From Bryobacteraceae bacterium (GTDB lineage Bacteria > Acidobacteriota > Terriglobia > Bryobacterales > Bryobacteraceae): 64,000 nt of DNA. Positions 1-8,646 of this stretch are shown piece after piece. The notes under the pieces were generated by a model, which was not told the DNA's origin, did not search any database, and saw nothing but the letters and a program-made list of their open reading frames with translations. The stretch is taken from assembly GCA_029975915.1 (NCBI GenBank), contig JARKOC010000391.1:50930-114929 (forward strand), given 5' to 3'. The stretch's first letter is position 1. Each line of letters opens with the position of its first letter. Both the position numbers and the translations under genes were made by a program.

Positions 1-2583
1 GCACAGGTCGAGTTGACCGAAGTCGCCGAGGTTTTTGATTTTGCCAAGGACTACCTGGGGCTGCTGAAGGCGGCTGTGATCGCGGCAGGGATTGTTCCGC
101 CTGGTATGGAGGGCGCGCCGGCGCCTCTGAGCGCGCTTCTGGAAAGGCTCACAGGGCGGCCGGGACACGGCATCGAGATTGTGAGCAAGGTCAACGACAT
201 TCCAAAAGGTTCCAGACTGGCGGTTTCCACGAACCTGTTGGCATGCCTGATCTCGGCTTGCATGAGGGCTACCTCGCAAGTGGGAGCATTGACAGGGACG
301 ATGCAGGAGGCCGACCGCCGTCTGGTGGCCGCAAGGGCGATTCTAGGCGAATGGCTGGGCGGTTCGGGCGGCGGCTGGCAGGATTCGGGCGGAGTCTGGC
401 CGGGGATGAAGCTGATTCGAGGCGTTTTGGCCCGGAAAGGCGACCCCGAGTTTGGCATCAGCCGCGGCTGTCTGTTGCCGCGGCATGAGCTGCTCGGAGA
501 GGATCGCGCGCCGGAACGCGCGGGGCGGCTGCTGCAAGAGTCGCTTGTGCTCGTGCATGGCGGGATGGCTCAGGATGTCGGGCCGATTCTCGAAATGGTC
601 ACCGAGAAGTACCTGCTCAGGTCGGCGAAGGAGTGGGAGGCTCGGGGCGAGGCCGTGGGCATCCTGGATCAGGTGCTGGACCGCCTGTCCAGGGCTGATA
701 TCCGGGGGCTGGGCGAACTTACCCAGCGCAACTTCGATTCGCCGATTCAAACCATCATTCCCTGGGCCGGCAACCATTACACGCAACTGCTGATCGACCG
801 AACCAAAGCCGAGTTCGGAGAGAGGTTTTGGGGATTCTGGATGCTGGGCGGCATGGCCGGAGGCGGCATGGGGTTCCTATTCGATCCTGCGGTGAAACTT
901 GCCGCGCAGGAGCGAATTCAGTTGATTTTAGGCGAAACGAAGCGATCCATCGAAGGGGGAGTTCCCTTCGCGATGGAGCCGGTGGTATACGACTTCCGCA
1001 TCAATCCCAGGGGATCGTGCGCGGAGTTGATCGCGGCGCGAAATGCGCTCATGCCTCCCGCGTACTATGTTTTGACCGCGCCTTCGCTGTTGCGCACAGA
1101 GTCCCGCAATCTTACAGGGGCGCAGCGGGCCGATCTTGAACAGTTTGGGGCGCGCAGCCGCGAGGGCGGCCAGTGGGGCCAGGCAGGCGCGGCGCTGATC
1201 GACCATCTTCTGCCCGAGTCGGCTCCGGCGAGGACGTCCGCGGAATCTCTGGATGAATTGCTGGAAGCTCATGGGTTTGACAGCGTCCAGCATGAACAGA
1301 TCAGAGCCGAAATGAAGTCGGGCCGGATCGGCCTCGCTCAGAACCGGTTACCGGCGACGGCACGGATCGTCAACGTGGAACCAGGAGAATTGCCGGACTA
1401 TTCAGGCGTCCACAAGCGGTTCGTCGACATCGGACGCGGCGTTCTGAACGATGGTGCGGTCGCCGTGGTCAGCCTGGCTGGGGGAGCCGGAAGCCGCTGG
1501 ACACGTGGAGCCGGGGTAGTCAAGGCATTGAATCCATTCTGCAAGATGAATGGACGCCACCGTTGTTTCGTCGAGATCCATCTGGCCAAGAGCCGCAAGA
1601 CCTCCCGGAAGTACGCTCAGGCAATCCCGCATGTCTTCACGACCAGCTACATGACACACCGGCCGATTGAGGACGCGTTGGCCCGGGCGGGCCGGTTCGG
1701 CTACGACGGACCGCTCGCGCTGTCGCCTGGTAGAAGCGTGGGTCTGAGATTCGTTCCGATGGCGAGGGATCTACGGTTCGCCTGGGAGGAGACGCCGCAG
1801 CAGGTCCTGGACGTCCAGAAACAAAAGGTGATCGAGAGTTTGCGCGCAGGGCTGATCCAATGGGCGCTCGATGCGGGCGAAGGATCCGACTACAGGGACA
1901 ACCTGCCATTGCAGTGCCTCCACCCGACGGGCCATTGGTTTGAACTGCCCAATATGCTGCGCAACGGCGTGCTCGCGAGGCTGCTGGCCGAACGGCCCGC
2001 GCTCAAGACGATCCTGCTCCATAACATCGATACTCTTGGGGCCGATGTGGACGCCGGATTGCTGGGATTTCATCTCGACTCAGGTGCGGCGATGACTGTG
2101 GAAGTGATCCCGCGCCTGTTGGACGACCGCGGCGGCGGACTGGCCCGCGTGGACGGCAGGATTCGTTTGGTTGAAGGGCTAGCCTTGCCGCATGAGGAAA
2201 TCGAGTTTGGGCTGTCGTTTTACAACACGGGCACGATGTGGATCGACATTGACGGAATGCTGAGGGTGTTCGGCCTGGACCGGCAAACCGTGAACAATTC
2301 CGATGCCGTTGACGCAGCGGTGAGGACTCTGGCTGCCCGGATGCCATCCTACGTGACCATCAAGGACGTGAAGAAACGCTGGGGGCGCGGTCAGGAAGAT
2401 ATCTTCCCGGTGGCGCAATTCGAGAAGCTCTGGGGGGACATGACGGCGTTGCCGGAGCTGGACTGCCGCTACGTCTCCGTGCCGCGCCGGCGCGGACAGC
2501 AACTCAAAGATGTGGCCCAACTTGACGGCTGGGTGCGGGACGGATCGGCCGCCCAGGTCGAGTCGCTGTGCGAGTGGGCCTGA
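1..2583 (+). CDS. GHMP-type sugar kinase fused to UTP-sugar-1-phosphate uridylyltransferase (5' partial)
   Basis: The reading frame is open to the left edge, so the N-terminus lies outside the window; the TTG at 13 is only an internal codon. The first half has GHMP-kinase features: a GGGWQDSGG motif (about nt 370-393), as in fucokinase-type kinases, and a glycine-rich GGMAGGGMGF segment (about nt 844-876). The second half starts with a nucleotidyltransferase signature, LAGGAGSRW, followed by KALNP (about nt 1471-1535). It continues with UDPGP-family features: HPTGHW, then HNIDTLGADVD, then an EVIPR...GGGLARVDG stretch. Inferred role: phosphorylate a free sugar and convert the sugar-1-phosphate to a UDP-sugar in one polypeptide, by analogy with the fucokinase/GDP-fucose pyrophosphorylase fusion. 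The substrate cannot be read from the sequence. The gene converges with the next one, 7 bp away. Confidence 0.75.
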   Translation, partial: AQVELTEVAEVFDFAKDYLGLLKAAVIAAGIVPPGMEGAPAPLSALLERLTGRPGHGIEIVSKVNDIPKGSRLAVSTNLLACLISACMRATSQVGALTGTMQEADRRLVAARAILGEWLGGSGGGWQDSGGVWPGMKLIRGVLARKGDPEFGISRGCLLPRHELLGEDRAPERAGRLLQESLVLVHGGMAQDVGPILEMVTEKYLLRSAKEWEARGEAVGILDQVLDRLSRADIRGLGELTQRNFDSPIQTIIPWAGNHYTQLLIDRTKAEFGERFWGFWMLGGMAGGGMGFLFDPAVKLAAQERIQLILGETKRSIEGGVPFAMEPVVYDFRINPRGSCAELIAARNALMPPAYYVLTAPSLLRTESRNLTGAQRADLEQFGARSREGGQWGQAGAALIDHLLPESAPARTSAESLDELLEAHGFDSVQHEQIRAEMKSGRIGLAQNRLPATARIVNVEPGELPDYSGVHKRFVDIGRGVLNDGAVAVVSLAGGAGSRWTRGAGVVKALNPFCKMNGRHRCFVEIHLAKSRKTSRKYAQAIPHVFTTSYMTHRPIEDALARAGRFGYDGPLALSPGRSVGLRFVPMARDLRFAWEETPQQVLDVQKQKVIESLRAGLIQWALDAGEGSDYRDNLPLQCLHPTGHWFELPNMLRNGVLARLLAERPALKTILLHNIDTLGADVDAGLLGFHLDSGAAMTVEVIPRLLDDRGGGLARVDGRIRLVEGLALPHEEIEFGLSFYNTGTMWIDIDGMLRVFGLDRQTVNNSDAVDAAVRTLAARMPSYVTIKDVKKRWGRGQEDIFPVAQFEKLWGDMTALPELDCRYVSVPRRRGQQLKDVAQLDGWVRDGSAAQVESLCEWA

Positions 2584-2590
2584 CGCAGGA

Positions 2591-3244
2591 CTACATCGCC
2601 TTCTGCGCGACCAGGCGAACTGTTGGAGACCGGCCGTCGGCGCTAGTGGCCCATTCAGCCTGGATCGTCTTGTCCTCATAGCGCAGAACGCGCAGACGGC
2701 CAAAGGCCCGGAGCAACTCGTTGGTCTTGTATCCATCCTGGCCCGGGATGGTGCGGGCGTCCACATGAGGGCCTTCAACGATAAGGATGCCGCCTGGCTT
2801 GAGCATGTCGATGATCTTGGAGGCGTTCTTGGTGGCCACGTTCGACACGTACATGCAGAGGATGAGATCGTAACGGCCCCGGTAAGGCGGGATATCCTCA
2901 AATCGGGCGACATTGGCTTCGATTGACGCGCCAACCTTGCCGGCGGCGGCCTGCGCCTGTTTAATGGCCTCGCGCGATACGTCGATACCCGTCACTTTCC
3001 AACCCTTCCGGGCGAGATAGACGGCGTTACGGCCATTCCCCATTCCGATATCGAGGGCGAGACCGGAGGGGAGGTTGGCCGTAGTTTCCAGGACGAGGGT
3101 CGACGGGTTGACGGGCACCTTGACGGCGGTGCCCTGATAAATCTCGTCCCACCGGGCGCCGGACTGCCGGGACTGGGCCGACGAGGCAGGAGACAACAAC
3201 AGGAGCGTGAGAACCGGCAGCAAGAGCAGGGGCAGGAGTTTCAT
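2591..3244 (-). CDS. exported SAM-dependent methyltransferase-like protein
   Basis: The 217-aa protein starts with a clear signal peptide: a leucine-rich core (MKLLPLLLLPVLTLLLL) and an ASSAQ cleavage-like site near residue 24. A class I methyltransferase fold follows. The SAM-binding motif LDIGMGNGRNAVYLA lies near residues 64-78, with an acidic motif II-like GIDVS about 10 residues later and a YDLILCMYVSN motif IV-like stretch. The best family match by eye is the TehB/UbiE-like group. A signal peptide on a SAM enzyme is odd, because SAM is not known to be available in the periplasm. Acidobacteria do carry such proteins, so the leader may instead be a membrane anchor facing the cytoplasm. 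It is the last gene of a minus-strand run with the copper-binding lipoprotein, 20 bp away. Confidence 0.8.
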   Translation of the reverse strand: MKLLPLLLLPVLTLLLLSPASSAQSRQSGARWDEIYQGTAVKVPVNPSTLVLETTANLPSGLALDIGMGNGRNAVYLARKGWKVTGIDVSREAIKQAQAAAGKVGASIEANVARFEDIPPYRGRYDLILCMYVSNVATKNASKIIDMLKPGGILIVEGPHVDARTIPGQDGYKTNELLRAFGRLRVLRYEDKTIQAEWATSADGRSPTVRLVAQKAM

Positions 3245-3264
3245 GTGGGTGGTCCGTTGTTGGA

Positions 3265-3582
3265 TTATTCAGGCTTGATGCCGGTCAGCCAATAGTGCAG
3301 ATCGTTGACTTCGACCGTGGCCGTGATGTTCATGCCTTCCTTGAGTTTGGCGAACTCCTCGGCCGAGGGAACGGGGAAGTCCATCGTCATTGCTTCCATC
3401 CAGCCTTCGATGGTTTCGTGCTTGATGACGGCGACCCGGTTTTCAGGCTTCAGACGAAGGACCTGGCCTTTCATCTGGTATCGCTTCTTTGCTTCGCCAT
3501 AGTCGAAGCTGTCCTTGGTGGCAGTGCTGCAGCCGGCCAGAGCGGCGGCCGCACAGAGAAAGAAGGAGCGGCGGTTGGTCAT
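3265..3582 (-). CDS. CusF-like periplasmic copper-binding lipoprotein
   Basis: The start is placed at the ATG whose product begins MTNRRSFFL. A longer in-frame extension upstream would overlap the neighbouring gene and lacks a signal peptide. The 105-aa product carries a twin-arginine motif (NRRSFFL) and a lipobox LAGC at residues 15-18, so it is probably a Tat-exported lipoprotein. The mature part has the CusF/CusF_Ec pattern: a histidine (KHETIEGW) followed by MEAMTMDF, which gives His/Trp/Met ligands for Cu(I). It ends with a beta-barrel-like segment. Inferred role: periplasmic copper chaperone or sink. It sits 13 bp downstream of the glutaryl-CoA dehydrogenase gene and may be read through from it, but the functions look unrelated. 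Confidence 0.8.
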   Translation of the reverse strand: MTNRRSFFLCAAAALAGCSTATKDSFDYGEAKKRYQMKGQVLRLKPENRVAVIKHETIEGWMEAMTMDFPVPSAEEFAKLKEGMNITATVEVNDLHYWLTGIKPE

Positions 3583-3595
3583 GATTGCATGGTCC

Positions 3596-4765
3596 TCACT
3601 TATAGGCTGGGATACCGGTGACACGCTCGGCGACGACGAGAGTGTGGATGTGGTCAGTCCCTTCATAGGTCTTGACGCTTTCGAGATTACACATATGGCG
3701 CATCATCGGGTAGTCGCCGGTGATGCCGTTGGCTCCCAGCAAGTCGCGAGCCGTGCGGGCGACATCAAGCGCCATGGCGACATTGTTGCCCTTGAGCATC
3801 GAAATGTGGGCAGGTTCCAGCTTGCCCGCATCCTTGAGCTTCGCGCATTGCAGCGCAAGCAATTGGCCCTTGGTGATCTCGGAGATCATCCAGGCGAGCT
3901 TCGCCTGCACAAGTTGGTGGGAGGCGATGGGCCGGTTGTCGAACTGCTTCCGGTCGATCGAATACTGGCGGGCGCATTCGTAGCAATCCATGGCGGCGCC
4001 GAGGACCCCCCAGCCGATTCCGTAACGCGCTTGCGAGAGGCACATGAGCGCGGTCTTCAACCCCTTTGCGCCCGGCAACGCATCCTCGGCTGGGATGCGG
4101 CAATCCGAGAAGTGAAGCGACGAAGTGACCGACGCCCGCATCGACAGTTTCCCGTGGATGTCGGATGTCGTAAAGCCGGGCGCGCCCCTCTCGACGAGGA
4201 AGCCCTGGATGCCGTCCGGGGTGCGGGCGAAAACGACCGCCACGTCGGCGGCGCTGCCGTTGGTGATCCAGGTCTTTTCGCCATTCAAGACCCAGAACGA
4301 TCCGTCCGGGCGGGCAGTTGTGGCCATGCCGCCGGGATTTGAGCCGAAGCCCGGCTCGGTGAGTCCGAAACAGCCGATTGCTTCGCCCGATTGCAGCCGC
4401 GGCAGCCACTTCTCTTTTTGCGCATCTGAACCGAAAGTGAGAATCGGGTACATCACCAAGGCGCCCTGGACGCTGACGAAACTCCGCAGGCCGGAATCGC
4501 CACGTTCGAGTTCCTGCATGATCAGGCCGTATTCGACGCCGGATAGTCCGGCGCAGCCGTATCCAGAGAGATTCGCACCCAGAAAACCGAGTTCGCCCAT
4601 CTGGCGAATCAAGTGCGACGGGAACCGGCCGTCGTCAAAGCAGCCCTGGATAATCGGAACAACTTCCTCGTCGACAAATTGCCGGGCAGTCTGGCGAATG
4701 AGGAGTTCGTCGTCGGTGAGGAAGGAATCAATATTGAGATAGTCGACGCCGCGGAAACTAGGCAT
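3596..4765 (-). CDS. gcdH: glutaryl-CoA dehydrogenase (acyl-CoA dehydrogenase family)
   Basis: The 389-aa protein is full length for the acyl-CoA dehydrogenase family. It shows an N-terminal helical domain (TDDELLIRQTARQFVDEEV), the FAD-binding CFGLTEPGFGSNP motif, WITNG, and a C-terminal YEGTDHIH segment. The Glu of YEGT is the catalytic base position of glutaryl-CoA dehydrogenases. The match around RHMCNLESVKTYEGT favours GcdH over general acyl-CoA dehydrogenases. The reaction would be oxidative decarboxylation of glutaryl-CoA to crotonyl-CoA in lysine/tryptophan breakdown, in the cytoplasm with ETF as electron acceptor. The start is the first ATG giving the usual N-terminus. The spacing to its purine-rich ribosome site is short. 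Confidence 0.9.
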   Translation of the reverse strand: MPSFRGVDYLNIDSFLTDDELLIRQTARQFVDEEVVPIIQGCFDDGRFPSHLIRQMGELGFLGANLSGYGCAGLSGVEYGLIMQELERGDSGLRSFVSVQGALVMYPILTFGSDAQKEKWLPRLQSGEAIGCFGLTEPGFGSNPGGMATTARPDGSFWVLNGEKTWITNGSAADVAVVFARTPDGIQGFLVERGAPGFTTSDIHGKLSMRASVTSSLHFSDCRIPAEDALPGAKGLKTALMCLSQARYGIGWGVLGAAMDCYECARQYSIDRKQFDNRPIASHQLVQAKLAWMISEITKGQLLALQCAKLKDAGKLEPAHISMLKGNNVAMALDVARTARDLLGANGITGDYPMMRHMCNLESVKTYEGTDHIHTLVVAERVTGIPAYK

Positions 4766-4859
4766 ACCTTTTCATGGTAGTCCTGGACAAGCGGAAGCGC
4801 AGGCCACGGCGTGCCGGCGCAGCGTGATGCAGCGGCAGGGATGCGGACCGCTGGGCTGA

Positions 4860-6308
4860 TCAGTACGCGCCTTCGCCGGTCAGGACGACACGGACGGTGC
4901 GGGCGATGATGTGTAGATCCAGCCAGACGGACCAGTTACGGACGTAGTAGTTATCGAGGCGGACGCGTTCGGCGTAGGTCGTGTTATTTCGTCCGGAAAC
5001 CTGCCAAAGGCCGCTGATGCCGGGGCGAACGCTCTTGTAGAGTTCGAACTGGAGACCGTACTTCTCGATTTCGGAATCGACGATGGGACGCGGGCCGATA
5101 AGGCTCATCTCTCCTTTTAGGACATTCCAGAGTTGGGGGAGCTCGTCGAGGCTGGTAACGCGCAGGAATCGGCCAATTGGGGTAACACGGGGGTCATTCC
5201 TGAGCTTCTGTTCCCGTTCCCATTCCTCGCGCAAATCCGGGCGCTCCAAAAGGCACCTTTCGAGGATGGCGCCAGCGTCGCGGTGCATTGTGCGGAACTT
5301 CCAGGCGCGGAAACGCTTGCCGCCATAGCCGATTCTGGAGTGGGAGAAAAAGGCGGGTCCGGACGAGGATATGCGGATGAGGAAGGCGGTGAACAGAAAG
5401 AACGGCGAAAGCAGGACGAGTCCGGCGAGCGAAGCGACGATATCCATCGAACGCTTGACCAGGCGGGGCGTGCGAAACAGCAGCCGGTGGCGGAATTCCA
5501 CGCCCAGGTAGCCTCCAAGGTCGACAGTGGTGACTTCGAGGCTGGCGAGGTTGAAAAGATCCGACAGGACGATGACACGGTGGAAGCCTGAGGCATAGCG
5601 CCGCGTGATGGAAGCGATTTCGGAGGCGGGGCGGTCGGGCAAAGCGACCATGGCGAAGCGCGAGCGCAGCGCGCTGGCCACGGCAGGAGCGGCATTGAGG
5701 TCGCCCAGGATTCTCGGGTCAGGGGGAGCGGCGCATTCATCTCCGCCCGGAACCAGGATCAGGCCCAGCGGTTTGAGGCCCAGGTGGGCATTGCGCGCGA
5801 GAGTTTCGTAGACGAGGAGAGCATTCTGGTAGCCGCCGATGATAACCACGCGTTCGCCCCACCAAGGCCTTCGAGAAAGTATGTGGCGCAGCGCCATACG
5901 GGTAAAGGCCACGCCGAAAAGCGAGCCCGCCCAGGCGCCGATGACGACGGCGCGGGAGTAAGCCTCAGCGTCGCGCATGAAGAAGGTGGCCGTGGCGACG
6001 ATGAGGAAGCTGATGGAAGTGCCGTGAAAGATTTTACGCAGTTCGGTGACCGGGTGGAGGCCGATGCCCGGGTAAAGGCCCATCAGGGCGTAGACGAGGA
6101 GGAAAAGAACAGTGACAAAGCCGAGGTTGAGGTAGAAGCTGAGGGTGAAATGGCCGCCAAGAAGGTAGCGGATCAGTACGACAATCGCGCTGGAAACGAA
6201 TACGGCCGCCGCGTCGCCGATGATGAACGGCAGCGTGTTCGAGAGGCCTGCGAACGAGCGCAGGCGGCGCGCCGCGGAGAGTGGGAACTCCTGAATGGTG
6301 GTACTCAT
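4860..6308 (-). CDS. undecaprenyl-phosphate sugar phosphotransferase (WbaP-type initiating transferase)
   Basis: The 482-aa protein has four or five N-terminal membrane segments (residues ~25-150), then a nucleotide-binding-like middle domain (RVVIIGGYQNA). The C-terminal catalytic domain of bacterial sugar transferases has a re-entrant hydrophobic helix (VKRSMDIVASLAGLVLLSPFF), the KFRTM motif, a TSLDELPQLWNVLKGEMSLIGPRP segment and a C-terminal RPGISGLWQVSGR. This layout matches the WbaP/exopolysaccharide polyprenyl glycosylphosphotransferase family. Such enzymes place the first sugar-1-phosphate on undecaprenyl phosphate at the inner membrane. It is the last gene of the polysaccharide operon. 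Confidence 0.93.
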   Translation of the reverse strand: MSTTIQEFPLSAARRLRSFAGLSNTLPFIIGDAAAVFVSSAIVVLIRYLLGGHFTLSFYLNLGFVTVLFLLVYALMGLYPGIGLHPVTELRKIFHGTSISFLIVATATFFMRDAEAYSRAVVIGAWAGSLFGVAFTRMALRHILSRRPWWGERVVIIGGYQNALLVYETLARNAHLGLKPLGLILVPGGDECAAPPDPRILGDLNAAPAVASALRSRFAMVALPDRPASEIASITRRYASGFHRVIVLSDLFNLASLEVTTVDLGGYLGVEFRHRLLFRTPRLVKRSMDIVASLAGLVLLSPFFLFTAFLIRISSSGPAFFSHSRIGYGGKRFRAWKFRTMHRDAGAILERCLLERPDLREEWEREQKLRNDPRVTPIGRFLRVTSLDELPQLWNVLKGEMSLIGPRPIVDSEIEKYGLQFELYKSVRPGISGLWQVSGRNNTTYAERVRLDNYYVRNWSVWLDLHIIARTVRVVLTGEGAY

Positions 6309-6336
6309 CGGGGTAGGCTAGAGGCCGGCATTGGTT

Positions 6337-7482
6337 TCATAGAACTGTCTGTACTCGAATGGTGCCGTGGGCGCGGAAGGCGGCGCTGACGCAGTCCGCG
6401 ATGGCCTGGCGGAATCTGGACGCGCCAAACTGCTCGGCGTGGCGGCGGATCAAGCCTGGATCAAACGCCTTTGAATCGAAGCTGTCAACCGCGTCCAGCA
6501 GCGATTCCTCGGTCTGATGCTCAAACAGGATGCCGGTCTTGCCGGGGATGACGGAATCGAGGACTCCGCCGCGTCCGTAGGCGATCACCGGAGTGCCGCA
6601 CGATTGTGCCTCAACCGGCAGGATTCCGAAATCCTCCTCAGCGGCAAAGACGAATGCGCTGGCCTGCCGAAGAAGCTGCCGCAGAGCGTCGGCAGGCTGG
6701 TGACCCAGGAACCGCACATTCTCTCCGGCGATGGAGCGGCAATGGCCCAGATTCGGACCGTCGCCAGCCAGGACAAGTTGAAGGTCCGGGCGTCTGCTGA
6801 ACGCGCGAACGATCAATTCCATCCGCTTATATGGGACGAACCGGGATGCGGCAAGGAAATAGTTGCCACGCTGGCCCGCCGGCGTGAAGAACTCGGTATC
6901 GACGGGCGGGTGGATAACAACCGATTCCCTGCCATACGTCTTATGGATCCGGCGGGCGATGTAGTTCGAATTGGCTATGAACTGATCGACGCCATTGGCC
7001 GTGCGGGCATCCCAGATCCGCATATAGTGCAGCAATGCCCGGATGGCCAGCGACCTGAAACCGGAGGTGATGCCTGACTGCCGCAAGTACTGATGCTGCA
7101 GGTCCCACGCATAGCGCATGGGACTGTGGCAGTAACAGACGTGGATCTGATCCGGGCCGGTGAGAACTCCCTTGGCCACCGCATGGGAACTGGACAAGAC
7201 GAGATCGTAGCCCTGGAGGTCAAACTGCTCGATGGCCAGCGGCATGAGCGGCAGGTAGGAGCGGTAACGGAAGCGCGCGCCCGGCAGATGCTGGATGAAT
7301 GTCGTTCGTGCGCGTTTGCCGCCCAGGAAAGCGCGTTCCGACTCGGGCAGGAAGTCGGCCACGGTATAGAGGTCGGCCTGCGGAAACAGTGCGAGGAACT
7401 GCTCAAGGACCTTCTCGGACCCAACGTACTGGGTCAGCCACTCGTGGACGATGGCGACGCGAAGATGAGAGAAGTCGTGCAT
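6337..7482 (-). CDS. GT-B fold glycosyltransferase, family 4-like
   Basis: The 381-aa protein has an N-terminal VAIVHEWLTQYVGSEKVLEQF acceptor-side domain. In the C-terminal half are YFLAASRFVPYKR, LVLAGDGPN, and an EEDFGILPVEAQSCGTPVIAYG segment. The last is the EX7E-type donor-binding signature of GT4 retaining transferases. No membrane segment is seen. Inferred role: adds a sugar to the lipid-linked polysaccharide repeat unit at the cytoplasmic face of the membrane. The gene lies 6 bp after the preceding glycosyltransferase gene in the same operon. Confidence 0.9.
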   Translation of the reverse strand: MHDFSHLRVAIVHEWLTQYVGSEKVLEQFLALFPQADLYTVADFLPESERAFLGGKRARTTFIQHLPGARFRYRSYLPLMPLAIEQFDLQGYDLVLSSSHAVAKGVLTGPDQIHVCYCHSPMRYAWDLQHQYLRQSGITSGFRSLAIRALLHYMRIWDARTANGVDQFIANSNYIARRIHKTYGRESVVIHPPVDTEFFTPAGQRGNYFLAASRFVPYKRMELIVRAFSRRPDLQLVLAGDGPNLGHCRSIAGENVRFLGHQPADALRQLLRQASAFVFAAEEDFGILPVEAQSCGTPVIAYGRGGVLDSVIPGKTGILFEHQTEESLLDAVDSFDSKAFDPGLIRRHAEQFGASRFRQAIADCVSAAFRAHGTIRVQTVL

Positions 7483-7488
7483 CTTTTG

Positions 7489-8646
7489 TCAGGACCGGTT
7501 TGCCGCCCATCCGTCCGGCTGGCCGGCGGGTGACCCGGTCAAATGTCCGAATAGCTGTTCATGCAGGTTGACGCAGCGAGAGATCGAGAAGCCGCTGACC
7601 ATCAGGTTCCGCGCTCCGCAAGATAGCGCATTCCAGAGTGAGGCATCGCGCTCCAGCCGGTAGAGGGCATCTGCGGCCTTATCGATATCGCCTTCCTCGA
7701 ACAGAAATCCCGTTTGGCCTGGGATCACAATGTCGGTATGGCCTTGAACGGCCGTGGCGACGACGGGTAGCCCGCAGGACATCGCCTCCAGCATCCCAAG
7801 CGAAAGGCCCTCGCCGCGCGACGCGGACAGGTATGCGCTGGCCGACTGCAACTGAGGCAACATGTCATCGATCCATCCGGACAGGCGGACGTAAGGGATG
7901 AGGGCCAGGCGACGGATCTCCGCTTCCATGGCGCCGTGGAGGGGGCCGCCGCCCGCGATATGCAGGACCGCGGATGAATCCGGGCGCCGGCGGCGGAGGC
8001 GGTAAAGAATTCTGATCAGATCGAGCGGATTCTTCTCAGCGCTGAGGCGGCCGGCCGCGAGGATGATGAACGCCGAGCCATCCCGCGGCTGAGCCGGAAC
8101 GTAGCGTTCGGTATCGACGCCGTTGGCGATGACCGACATCCGGTTCGCGGATATCCTCAGGGCGCGGGTCACAGCTTGGCCCTCCGAGGCCGATACCGCC
8201 ACCGAATGCGTGGTAAACGGTTGCAGCAGGCGTTCGGCGGCGAGTTTCACAGGCCCCTGCCAGACTCCCTCCCGGTGCAAATGGAAGCCATGAAACGTGT
8301 GCAGAACAGGAACCGAAAGCGCCTGGCCGAGCGGCCTGGAATACAGGCCGGCTCCGAATCCGTGGGAGTGGATGAGCTGAATCTGTTTCAGCCGGCAGAA
8401 CCGCGCGACGCGAAACAACGCCAGGGGTCCAAGGCTCCGGTGAGGCAGTTCCACCAGATGATCCGCACCGATGAGATCTCCGTAGCGCTCCCAATAAGGC
8501 AACTCCCTGGGACACGCGACGAAATGGTCGAAGCCCTTGCCAAACTGGGAGATCAGGCGGAGGATGTTCTCCGGGCCGCCGCCGCGATCCGCACGCAGAC
8601 TGATATGAAGTACTCGCACTGGACCGAAACTGAGGACCTCAGACAC
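7489..8646 (-). CDS. GT-B fold glycosyltransferase, family 4-like
   Basis: The 385-aa protein has a Rossmann-type N-terminus (VRVLHISLRADRGGGPENILRL) and SHGFGAGLYSRPL. Its donor-binding C-terminal domain has ILAAGRLSAEKNPLDLI, LHIAGGGPL, and SRGEGLSLGMLEAMSCGLPVVAT, which is the EGLSLGMLEAM form of the EX7E motif. It overlaps the upstream polymerase gene by 8 bp, which suggests translational coupling. Substrate unknown. It is one of only two recognisable glycosyltransferases in the operon, so the repeat unit may be small or other transferases may be encoded elsewhere. Confidence 0.9.
   Translation of the reverse strand: MSEVLSFGPVRVLHISLRADRGGGPENILRLISQFGKGFDHFVACPRELPYWERYGDLIGADHLVELPHRSLGPLALFRVARFCRLKQIQLIHSHGFGAGLYSRPLGQALSVPVLHTFHGFHLHREGVWQGPVKLAAERLLQPFTTHSVAVSASEGQAVTRALRISANRMSVIANGVDTERYVPAQPRDGSAFIILAAGRLSAEKNPLDLIRILYRLRRRRPDSSAVLHIAGGGPLHGAMEAEIRRLALIPYVRLSGWIDDMLPQLQSASAYLSASRGEGLSLGMLEAMSCGLPVVATAVQGHTDIVIPGQTGFLFEEGDIDKAADALYRLERDASLWNALSCGARNLMVSGFSISRCVNLHEQLFGHLTGSPAGQPDGWAANRS

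Noticed and set aside
3515..4342. 275-codon plus-strand reading frame
   Set aside because: Antisense to glutaryl-CoA dehydrogenase; composition is that of a shadow frame.
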